DNA from: Duganella sp. BJB480
Lineage (GTDB): Bacteria > Pseudomonadota > Gammaproteobacteria > Burkholderiales > Burkholderiaceae_D
Length of the DNA: 64,000 nucleotides
Reading direction: 5' to 3'
Assembly: GCA_003416985.1 (NCBI GenBank)
Contig: QVIN01000005.1
Coordinates: forward strand, 434,001-498,000
The notes below the pieces were generated by a model. It did no database searches. It worked only from the letters and a program-made list of their open reading frames with translations, and was not told the DNA's origin. This document shows, in pieces, positions 57,241-64,000 of this stretch (positions within the stretch are counted from its first letter, which is position 1; each line of letters starts with the position of its first letter). A program made the position numbers and the translations under genes.

Positions 57241-60129
57241 TTAGAACTTGTACGAAGCGTTCACGTAGAAGGTGCGGCCCAGTGGGTCGGTGTAGCGGCC
57301 GTCGTAGCCCACCTGGTTGCCACCGCCCGAGTTGCGCACGGACAGCGGCGGGTCCTGGTCCAGCAGGTTCTTGATGCCGGCGGTCAGGGTCAGGTTCTTG
57401 ATGTAGTCGGCCTTGATCTGGTAGTCGACCGTGGTGTACGACTTGACGTCGCGCACCATGTCGACCGTGCCGCCGATGCTGCCGTCGGCATTCACCGCGC
57501 GCACCGCCGCGTCATCGGCGGACAGCGGCTTGTCGTGGTAGCCGCTGCGGTAGTTGACGGTCAGCGAGTTGGTCATCTTGTCCGACGATTTCAGCGAGAA
57601 CACCACCTTCGAGATCACGCGGAACACCACGTCGTCGTAGGAGTTGAAGCGGCCGATGCCTTTTTCCACCCCCAGGCTTTGACCGGTGCTCGGGTCCGGC
57701 ACGTCCTGTTCAGCCCTGAGCATGTAGGTACCGGTCCAGTTCACGCTGGCCTTGCCGATCGGCGTGGCGGCGCGCAGGGTGCTGTCCCAGTCCAGGCCGC
57801 GGAAGTGCGACGTCGCCAGGTTCAGCGGTTTGCGGATCGCCACCAGCACATTGCTCTTCTGGATGGGGTCCGCATACACGGCGATGTACTGGTTCGACAG
57901 CACCGGCATGGTGTACAGCTGGTCCTGCGAGTAGGTGCGGATCTGGTTCTTCAGCTTGACGTCCCACAGGTCCAGGCCGAACGACAGCATGGTGCTCGGT
58001 TCCAGGCGGAAGCCGAGCGTGGCCTGCTTGGATTCCTCCGCCTTCAGCGCGCCGGCGCCGGTGGCCGGATTGCCGACGTCCAGCAGCGCGTATTCCGACG
58101 CGCCGGGACGGCAGTAGACCGCGCGCGGATCCGGCGCATGGACCGGGCACGGGAAGTTGTTCGACGAGCCGGCGTTCTTCAGCGGATCGGCGATGTTGTT
58201 CATGGTCGGCGCCTTGAAGCCGGTGCCGTACGAGCTGCGCAGCAGCAGCTGCTGGGTCGGGGTGTAGCGCACCGACAGCTTGTAGGTGGCCTTGGCCACG
58301 TCTTCGCCGACCTTGCCCGATGGCGAAGCCTTGCCGTTGGAGTCGTAGCTGACGTTCTTCTTGTCGACCGCGGCGTAGCTGTCGTAACGCAAGGCGGCGG
58401 TCGCCTCCAGGTTCTTGGCGACCGGCATCAGCAGTTCGCCGAACGCGCCCCAGTTGGTGCGGCTGGCGTCGAGCGCCTGGGCGCCGGTGCCGCCGCCGAT
58501 TTCCACGTCGGTCCAGCCTGGATTGCCGGGGCCGGGGCCCATGGCGATCTGCGACGGCGTGTCCTGGAAGGTCTGCTTGGTGAAGTCCGCGCCCACGCCC
58601 AGCGAGGCCGCGCCGCCCGGCAGCTCGAACACTTCGCGCGAGGCGTGCGCGCCGATCACGTCGAGCTTGGATTTGGTCACGTCCAGCTGCTGGTGCAGCA
58701 CGGCCGGCGCCAGCAGCGCGGCGGCGCCGCTGCTGGAGACGAAGGGATTGTAGGCGCCGGTGCGCACCAGCTCCTCGAACTTGTCGCCGCTCATGTAGCC
58801 GGCCAGCGCCTGGTCGGTCTGCTTGTTCTGCGAATGGGTGAAGGCGGCGCCCATATCCCAGCCGGCGTAGGAGCTGTCGATGCCGATCACGAAGTGGGCC
58901 GCGTCGGTGCGGTATTCGTCGGTGCGGCCGCCGGCATCGGCGCCGCGGTAGTTCCACAGCACCTTGGTGACGTCGGCCGGATCGATCTTCAGGCCGGCCA
59001 GCAGCGGCACGATGCTCTTGTTGTAGGCGCCGATGTAGTTCTGGTTGACGGTCTTGATGTGGGTGACCGGATCGGTGGTGAACACGGTCAGCGGCTGGGC
59101 GGCCGGCGCGTAGCGCGCGGTGCTGGCGAACTTCGACAGCACCAGTTCGCTGAACACGGTGGTCTCTTTGCCGAGGCGCAGCTTGCCCGATGCGAACACG
59201 CTGTCGCGCTTCAGTTCCGGCAGCAGTTGCACGGTGGCGGGGAAGTCGAAACGGCAGGCGCCGTTGCGGGAGAAGGTGTTGGGCTGGGTGCAGGAGCCCT
59301 TGGTCAGCAGGTCGGTGTTGAGCACGACGGAGTCGCCGACAGACGGTTGCACCTCGACGTTGGCGGGGGTCGAGTTGATACTGGTTTGCCAGGTCGCGTA
59401 CTGCTTGCCGTTTTCAGTGAAGCGGCGCGCGCCGGTCTTGGAGAAGTCGCGCTGGCTGGCGTTCAGTTCCTTCTGCTCGTCGTGGCTGTAGGCCAGCAGC
59501 ACGTTGTAGCCGTCGGTTTCCAGGTCGCCGAAGCCCTTGGTGATCGAGATGTTGCCGCTCTTGCCGCCCGATTTCTGCGGGATGTCGAAGGTGCCCTCGA
59601 TGGTCAGGTCGTGGACGTTCTTTTTCAGGATGAAGTTGACCACGCCGGCGATCGCGTCCGAGCCGTACAGCGTCGAGGCGCCGTCGGTCAGGATCTCCAC
59701 GCGCTCGACGGCCGACAGCGGAATGCTGGCCAGGTTGACCGCGCTGCCGGTGCCGTACGGCGCCATGCGGCGGCCATTGAGCAGCACCAGCGTGTACTGG
59801 GTGCCGATGGCGTGGATCGACGCGGTCTGCACGCCGGCGCCGCCGCCGTTGATCGAGGTCGACGAGGTGATGAAGCCCTGCATCGACGGCAGCTGCGCGA
59901 CCAGGTCGGCCACGTTGTTGGCGCCGCTTTGCTCGATGTCCGCGCGGGTCAGCGTCTGGACCGGCAGCGAACCTTCCTTGGCGATGCGTTTGATCGACGA
60001 GCCGGTGATCTCGACGCGGGCGACGTTGTTGGCGTCGCTTGTTTGCGCGACCGCCGCATGCATCCCCAGGGCCAGGCCGCTGGCACACAACAGACGCACG
60101 GACCGCGCCAATACTGTTTCAACCATCAT
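57241..60129 (-). CDS. TonB-dependent receptor, tandem copy A
   Basis: The 962-residue receptor starts MMVETVLARSVRLLCASG...AVAQ, with VARVEITGSSIKRIAKEG (TonB box). The plug contains YTLVLLNGRRMAPYG and VERVEILTDGASTLYGSDAIAGVVNFILKK. The barrel ends in GRTFYVNASYKF. It matches copy B (60571-63438) almost residue for residue over the signal peptide, plug and much of the barrel, with differences concentrated in loops, so the two are a tandem duplication. The longer frame to 60195 is rejected because the family signal peptide starts at 60129. The substrate is unknown. Confidence 0.93.
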   Translation of the reverse strand: MMVETVLARSVRLLCASGLALGMHAAVAQTSDANNVARVEITGSSIKRIAKEGSLPVQTLTRADIEQSGANNVADLVAQLPSMQGFITSSTSINGGGAGVQTASIHAIGTQYTLVLLNGRRMAPYGTGSAVNLASIPLSAVERVEILTDGASTLYGSDAIAGVVNFILKKNVHDLTIEGTFDIPQKSGGKSGNISITKGFGDLETDGYNVLLAYSHDEQKELNASQRDFSKTGARRFTENGKQYATWQTSINSTPANVEVQPSVGDSVVLNTDLLTKGSCTQPNTFSRNGACRFDFPATVQLLPELKRDSVFASGKLRLGKETTVFSELVLSKFASTARYAPAAQPLTVFTTDPVTHIKTVNQNYIGAYNKSIVPLLAGLKIDPADVTKVLWNYRGADAGGRTDEYRTDAAHFVIGIDSSYAGWDMGAAFTHSQNKQTDQALAGYMSGDKFEELVRTGAYNPFVSSSGAAALLAPAVLHQQLDVTKSKLDVIGAHASREVFELPGGAASLGVGADFTKQTFQDTPSQIAMGPGPGNPGWTDVEIGGGTGAQALDASRTNWGAFGELLMPVAKNLEATAALRYDSYAAVDKKNVSYDSNGKASPSGKVGEDVAKATYKLSVRYTPTQQLLLRSSYGTGFKAPTMNNIADPLKNAGSSNNFPCPVHAPDPRAVYCRPGASEYALLDVGNPATGAGALKAEESKQATLGFRLEPSTMLSFGLDLWDVKLKNQIRTYSQDQLYTMPVLSNQYIAVYADPIQKSNVLVAIRKPLNLATSHFRGLDWDSTLRAATPIGKASVNWTGTYMLRAEQDVPDPSTGQSLGVEKGIGRFNSYDDVVFRVISKVVFSLKSSDKMTNSLTVNYRSGYHDKPLSADDAAVRAVNADGSIGGTVDMVRDVKSYTTVDYQIKADYIKNLTLTAGIKNLLDQDPPLSVRNSGGGNQVGYDGRYTDPLGRTFYVNASYKF

Positions 60130-60211
60130 TATCTTGCTCTCCCATGTAAAAACGATTAACCCCAGAGGTCTTCGGAATCTTGTGAAAAGAGTCATTTATT
60201 CTCACCGCTTC

Positions 60212-60241
60212 ATCAGAGCATCCGCCCGTATTTACTGTCAA
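60212..60241 (-). promoter_or_regulatory. Promoter of tandem receptor A
   Basis: Minus-strand TTGACA (60236-60241) and TCTGAT (60212-60217) are 18 bases apart. The same elements with the same spacing, in TTGACAGTAAAT context, precede copy B. Confidence 0.65.
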
Positions 60242-60318
60242 TGATGGAAACATTTATTAATGGACAAAAAGACGCCGCCGTCCGCGGCGGCGGGTTGGCA
60301 TCGATTTCAGGCGAAATG

Positions 60319-60335
60319 CGCTCTAATTTGGTGCG
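60319..60335. promoter_or_regulatory. Conserved 17-bp box upstream of receptor A
   Basis: CGCTCTAATTTGGTGCG is identical to the box at 63655-63671 upstream of copy B. In both cases the box centre is 88.5 bases from the centre of the -35 element, although the 77 bases between are not conserved. One half (GGTGCG) resembles an NtrC half-site. Confidence 0.6.
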
Positions 60336-60466
60336 TCCCATCTTGCAATGTACAAAACGTTGTTTATTTTGTAAAAAGAAGGGAAAGTACGGCATGGCCG
60401 TCGTCGGCGTGCAAGATGCTGGTGCACGCGCGGTGTCGTGAACCTGGATTGTGTGCGATACAAAAC

Positions 60467-60483
60467 GTTACATTAATGCGACA
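60467..60483. promoter_or_regulatory. Conserved distal block upstream of receptor A
   Basis: GTTACATTAATGCGACA matches GTTACATTTATGCGACA at 63804-63820 with one mismatch, 132 versus 133 bases beyond the 17-bp box. Confidence 0.4.
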
Positions 60484-60502
60484 GTCGCGGCCGCCACCAA
60501 CG

Positions 60503-60535
60503 CAAAAAGCCCCGTCTTCCGAAAAAGACGGGGCT
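60503..60535 (-). terminator. Intrinsic terminator of tandem receptor B
   Basis: On the minus strand AGCCCCGTCTT pairs with AAGACGGGGCT and is followed by five T residues, about 36 bases after copy B's stop. Confidence 0.85.
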
Positions 60536-60570
60536 GCAAGGTCATCGGCCGGGAGCCGATGGCGTGGGGC

Positions 60571-63438
60571 TTAGAACTTGTATGCTGCGGTCAGGTAGAA
60601 GGTGCGGCCCAGCGGATCGGCGTAGCGGCCGTCGTAGCCCACCTGGTTGCCGCCGCCCGAGTTACGCACCGAGAACGGTGGGTCCTGGTCCAGCAGGTTC
60701 TTGATGCCGGCGGTCAGGGTCAGGTTCTTGATGTAGTTGGCCTTGATCTGGTAGTCCAGCGTGGTGTACGACTTGACGTCGCGCTCCATCGCCGCCGTAC
60801 CGCCGATGCTGCCGTCGGCATTGACCACGCGAACCGCTGCGTCTGCCGCGGTGAAGATCTTGTCGTGGTAGCCGGAACGGTAGTTCAGGGTCAGCGAGTT
60901 GGTCATCTTGTCGGAGGTCTTCAGCGCGAACACGACCTTGCTGATGACGCGGAACACCACGTCGTCGTAGGAATCGAAACGGCCGATCGATTTCTCCGTG
61001 CCGACGCCGGGGACGTCCTGCTCAGCCTTGAGCATGTAGGTACCGGTCCAGTTCACGCTGGCCTTGCCGATCGGCGTGGCCGAGCGGAAGGTGGTGTCCC
61101 AGTCCAGGCCGCGGAAGTGCGAGGAGGCCAGGTTCATCGGCGCGCGCACGGCCACCAGCACATTGCTCTTCTGGATAGGGTCGGCGTACACGGTGATCCA
61201 CTGGTTCGCCAGGACCGGATTGGTGAACAGCTGGTCCTGCGAGAAGGTGCGGATCTGGTTCTTCAGCTTGACGTCCCACATGTCCAGGCCGAACGAGATC
61301 ATGGTGCTCGGCTCCAGGCGGAAGCCGAGCGTGGCTTGCTTGGATTCCTCCGCCTTCAGCGCGCCGGCGCCGCTGGCAGGGTTGCCGCTGTCGAGCAGGC
61401 CGTATTCCGACGCGCCCGGACGGCAGTAGACAGCACGCGGATCCGGTGATTTGACCGGGCACGGGAAGTTGTTCGACGAGCCGGCGTTCTTCAGCGGATC
61501 GGCGATGTTGTTCATCGTCGGCGCCTTGAAGCCGGTGCCGTAGGAGCCGCGCAGCAGCAGCGCCTGGGTCGGGGTGTAGCGCACGGCCAGCTTGTAGGTG
61601 GCCTTGGCCACGTCTTCGCCGACCTTGCCCGATGGCGAAGCCTTGCCGGTGGTGTCATAGCTGACGTTTTTCTTGTCGACGGCGGCGTAGCTGTCGTAAC
61701 GCACGGCGGTGGTCGCTTCCAGGTTCTTGGCGATCGGCATCAGCAACTCGGCGAAACTACCCCAGTTGTTGCGGCTGGCGTCGAGCGCCTGCGAGCCGGT
61801 GCCGCCGCCGATTTCCACGTCGGTCCAGCCTGGATTGCCCGGGCCTGGGCCCATGGCGATCTTCGATGGCGTGTCCTGGTAGGTCTGCTTGGTGAAGTCC
61901 GCGCCGATGCCCAGCGCCGCGGCGCCGCCCGGCAGGTTGAACACTTCACGCGAAGCGTGCGCGCTGACCACGTCGATCTTGGACTTGGTCACGTCCAGTT
62001 CCTGGCGCAGCACGGCCGGTGCCAGCAGCGCGGCGGCGCCGGTGGTGGATTCGAACGGGTTGTAGGCGCCGGTGCGGACCAGTTCCTCGAACTTGTCGCC
62101 GCTCATGTAACCGGCCAGGGCGCGGTCGGTTTGCTTGTTTTGCGAATGGGTGAAGGCGCCGCCGACATCCCAGCCCGCGTACGAGCTGTCGATGCCCAGC
62201 ACGAAGTGGGCCGCGTCGGTGCGGTACTCGTCGGTACGGCCGCCGGCATCGGCGCCGCGGTAGTACCACAGCGCGTCGGTGACGTCGTTCGGATTGATCT
62301 TCTGGCCCGGCAGCAGCGGCACGACGCTCTTGTTGTAGGCGCCGATGTAGCTGTTGTTGATGGTCTTCACGCCCGACACCGGATCGGTGCTGAACACCGT
62401 CAGCGGCTGGGCGGCCGGCGCGTAGCGCGCGGTGTTGGTGAACTTCGACAGCACCACTTCGGTGAACACGGTGGTGTCCTGGCCGAGGCGCTTGGTGGCG
62501 GAGGCAAAGATGCTGTCGCGCTTCAGCTCAGGCAGCAGCTGGACCGTGGAAGCGTAGTCGAAACGGCAGGCGCCGCTGCGCGAGAAGGTGTGCGGCTGGG
62601 TGCAGGAACCTTTGTTGAGCAGGTCGGTGTTGAGCACCACGTCGTCGTTGGCGGTCACCACTTCGACGTTGGCCGGGGTCGAGTTGATACTGGTTTGCCA
62701 GGTGGCGTACTGCTTGCCGTCCTTCGTGAATTTATGCACGCCGGAGTTGGCGAAGTCGCGCTGGCTGGCGTTCAGTTCCTTCTGCTCGTCGTGGCTGTAG
62801 GCCAGCAGCACGTTGTAGCCGTCCGCTTCCAGATCGCCGAAGCCTTTGGAGATGGAGATGTTGGTGCTCTTGCCGCCCGATTTCTGCGGCGCGTTGACGG
62901 TGCCCTCGATGGTCAGGTCGCGCTGGTTCTTTTTCAGGATGAAGTTGACCACGCCGGCGATCGCGTCCGAGCCGTACAGGGTCGAGGCGCCGTCGGTCAG
63001 GATCTCCACGCGCTCGACGGCCGACAATGGAATGCTGGCCAGGTTGACCGCGCTGCCGGTGCCGTAGGGCGCCATGCGGCGGCCGTTGAGCAGCACCAGC
63101 GTGTACTGGGTGCCGATGGCGTGGATCGACGCGGTTTGCACGCCGCCGCCGCCGCCGTTGACCGAGGTCGACGAGGTGATGAAGCCCTGCATCGACGGCA
63201 GTTGCGCGACCAGGTCGGCCACGTTGTTGGCGCCGCTTTGCTCGATGTCCGCGCGGGTCAGCGTCTGGACCGGCAGCGAACCTTCCTTGGCGATCCGTTT
63301 GATCGACGAACCGGTGATCTCGACGCGGGCGACGTTGTCGCTGTCGCTGGTTTGCGCGAATGCTGCGTGCATCCCCAGGGCCAGGCCGCCGGCGCACAAC
63401 AGGCGTACAGAGCGGGACAATACAGTTTCAACCATCAT
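60571..63438 (-). CDS. TonB-dependent receptor, tandem copy B
   Basis: The 955-residue receptor starts MMVETVLSRSVRLLCAGG...AFAQ and has the same TonB-box region, plug motifs and barrel layout as copy A; stretches such as APTMNNIADPLKNAGSSNNF and YDGRYADPLGRTFYLTAAYKF (copy A: YTDPLGRTFYVNASYKF) show near identity. Differences cluster in predicted extracellular loops (for example ANDDVVLNTDLLNKG versus GDSVVLNTDLLTKG), which suggests divergence in ligand or phage contact rather than in export or TonB coupling. It has its own promoter and terminator. Substrate unknown. Confidence 0.93.
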   Translation of the reverse strand: MMVETVLSRSVRLLCAGGLALGMHAAFAQTSDSDNVARVEITGSSIKRIAKEGSLPVQTLTRADIEQSGANNVADLVAQLPSMQGFITSSTSVNGGGGGVQTASIHAIGTQYTLVLLNGRRMAPYGTGSAVNLASIPLSAVERVEILTDGASTLYGSDAIAGVVNFILKKNQRDLTIEGTVNAPQKSGGKSTNISISKGFGDLEADGYNVLLAYSHDEQKELNASQRDFANSGVHKFTKDGKQYATWQTSINSTPANVEVVTANDDVVLNTDLLNKGSCTQPHTFSRSGACRFDYASTVQLLPELKRDSIFASATKRLGQDTTVFTEVVLSKFTNTARYAPAAQPLTVFSTDPVSGVKTINNSYIGAYNKSVVPLLPGQKINPNDVTDALWYYRGADAGGRTDEYRTDAAHFVLGIDSSYAGWDVGGAFTHSQNKQTDRALAGYMSGDKFEELVRTGAYNPFESTTGAAALLAPAVLRQELDVTKSKIDVVSAHASREVFNLPGGAAALGIGADFTKQTYQDTPSKIAMGPGPGNPGWTDVEIGGGTGSQALDASRNNWGSFAELLMPIAKNLEATTAVRYDSYAAVDKKNVSYDTTGKASPSGKVGEDVAKATYKLAVRYTPTQALLLRGSYGTGFKAPTMNNIADPLKNAGSSNNFPCPVKSPDPRAVYCRPGASEYGLLDSGNPASGAGALKAEESKQATLGFRLEPSTMISFGLDMWDVKLKNQIRTFSQDQLFTNPVLANQWITVYADPIQKSNVLVAVRAPMNLASSHFRGLDWDTTFRSATPIGKASVNWTGTYMLKAEQDVPGVGTEKSIGRFDSYDDVVFRVISKVVFALKTSDKMTNSLTLNYRSGYHDKIFTAADAAVRVVNADGSIGGTAAMERDVKSYTTLDYQIKANYIKNLTLTAGIKNLLDQDPPFSVRNSGGGNQVGYDGRYADPLGRTFYLTAAYKF

Positions 63439-63547
63439 TATTTTCTTGCTCCCATTTGAAAACGGTAAACACAGGGGTGTGATTTGTTTTTTTTATCGGC
63501 GATGCCTTGCCGTTTGAAAAAAACACCAACGTTCTTTTCATCTGGTC

Positions 63548-63577
63548 ATCAGATCACTTGGCGACATTTACTGTCAA
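63548..63577 (-). promoter_or_regulatory. Promoter of tandem receptor B
   Basis: Minus-strand TTGACA (63572-63577) and TCTGAT (63548-63553) are separated by 18 bases, as upstream of copy A. Confidence 0.65.
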
Positions 63578-63654
63578 CGGACAAGCTCGCATGAAGATAC
63601 CTGGTTGTCATTGTTTACGACATGGCAAGAATGCGCCAAAAGAGGGGTAAAAAA

Positions 63655-63671
63655 CGCTCTAATTTGGTGCG
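63655..63671. promoter_or_regulatory. Conserved 17-bp box upstream of receptor B
   Basis: CGCTCTAATTTGGTGCG, identical to 60319-60335 and at the same distance from the promoter. Confidence 0.6.
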
Positions 63672-63803
63672 CTCGGCAAAAAAATGATGTGTAACGTTGA
63701 TTTATCCTCAAAAAAGAAGCGAATATCTGGTGATATCGTCGGTTGGCCGCAACAAGTTGGTGCGGTGCAATTTTATGAACCTGTCTTCATTCCGACACGC
63801 AGC

Positions 63804-63820
63804 GTTACATTTATGCGACA
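63804..63820. promoter_or_regulatory. Conserved distal block upstream of receptor B
   Basis: GTTACATTTATGCGACA, one mismatch from the block upstream of copy A. It lies between receptor B and a divergent gene and could serve either. Confidence 0.35.
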
Positions 63821-63952
63821 AGCGACCCCTTGGCGGCCGCGTCGAGGTTGCCGCTATGCAAGCCCCTGTTAGTTAACGGCTATCGGGCGATGATTCCGGC
63901 GGCGGAAAATATGTTGTATTGTTCCAGCACTTACAAGGGCTCGAGGAAGTCT

Positions 63953-64000
63953 ATGCAGCGCATCAAATTCGCCGTCGTGGTGGCCGCCGCGTGCTGGTCG
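63953..64000 (+). CDS. Start of an exported protein gene (3' end outside window)
   Basis: An ATG with a GAGGAAG ribosome-binding site five to six bases ahead opens MQRIKFAVVVAAACWS, which looks like the positively charged start and hydrophobic core of a signal peptide. Only 16 codons are in the window, so the product cannot be named. It is divergent from receptor B. Confidence 0.55.
   Translation, partial: MQRIKFAVVVAAACWS

Larger units (their letters stand above)
60130..60570. other. Intergenic region between tandem receptors
   Basis: This 441-base gap contains, in minus-strand order, copy A's leader, a sigma-70 promoter (60212-60241), a conserved 17-bp box (60319-60335), a further conserved block (60467-60483) and copy B's terminator (60503-60535). 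No gene is supported. Confidence 0.7.
63439..63952. other. Intergenic region upstream of receptor B
   Basis: This AT-rich 514-base gap holds receptor B's leader and promoter (63548-63577), the conserved boxes at 63655-63671 and 63804-63820, and the upstream region of a divergent gene starting at 63953. A small open frame inside it has no supporting features. Confidence 0.65.

Noticed and set aside
57535..60159. 874-codon plus-strand open frame opposite receptor A
   Set aside because: Antisense shadow; a similar frame occurs opposite copy B only because the genes are duplicates.
63624..63638. Possible sigma-54 promoter for receptor B (TGGCGCATTCTTGCC on the minus strand)
   Set aside because: GG to GC spacing is nine rather than ten bases, and a sigma-70 promoter conserved in both copies explains transcription better.
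63684..63872. Small open frame of 62 codons upstream of receptor B
   Set aside because: No ribosome-binding site, no recognisable features, and it overlaps the conserved non-coding block at 63804-63820.

Overview
The window is a GC-rich, gene-dense chromosomal segment of a betaproteobacterium, most likely of the family Oxalobacteraceae (Massilia/Duganella/Janthinobacterium group). This rests on protein resemblance and gene content: polyhydroxyalkanoate (PHA) metabolism genes, a glnA-ntrB-ntrC nitrogen cluster with glnE, nth beside an rnfB-like gene, a tkt-gap pair, and many large TonB-dependent receptors (TBDRs). I saw no rRNA, tRNA, CRISPR array, phage or insertion-sequence transposase.

Layout. 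1-9 kb: the end of an MBOAT O-acyltransferase gene, nth and an rnfB-like ferredoxin gene, a MarR-ClC chloride channel pair with a likely operator, intracellular PHA depolymerase, a ferredoxin reductase and 7Fe ferredoxin, a small PHA-system protein, an acyl-CoA-binding protein and HU. 9.4-18.8 kb: an orphan anti-sigma-like membrane protein, FKBP, a tightly overlapping five-gene operon (YVTN propeller, polysaccharide deacetylase, fatty acid hydroxylase, EI24 protein, MoCF/CinA-like protein) and a divergent class A penicillin-binding protein. 18.8-26.9 kb: a 31-bp perfect inverted repeat, a membrane-anchored TAXI protein, rhodanese, then glnA with a readable NtrC/sigma-54 control region, a DUF4124 gene, ntrB, ntrC and corA. 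26.9-46 kb: three TBDRs interspersed with a flavoprotein, rsmE, tkt, gap, a periplasmic cache protein and glnE. 46-54 kb: yhdP, a nitrilase-family amidase and tldD, then a DAHP synthase gene. 54-64 kb: three related TBDRs, the last two a tandem duplicate pair, and the first codons of another exported protein.

How genes work together. GlnA, NtrB, NtrC and GlnE make up most of the ammonia-assimilation control circuit: transcription through NtrC sites and a -24/-12 promoter, and activity through adenylylation of a conserved tyrosine. PhaZ, the PHA-system protein and the acyl-CoA-binding protein point to carbon storage turnover. Six TBDRs indicate heavy investment in outer-membrane uptake; several have distinct palindromes upstream.

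Most notable signals. (1) A complete-looking phenylalanine attenuator precedes the DAHP synthase gene: a 21-codon leader with five Phe codons, an anti-terminator pairing and an intrinsic terminator. (2) A 17-bp box, identical and equally spaced from matching promoters, lies upstream of both tandem TBDRs although the DNA between has diverged. (3) A long hairpin repeat lies between the PBP and TAXI genes.
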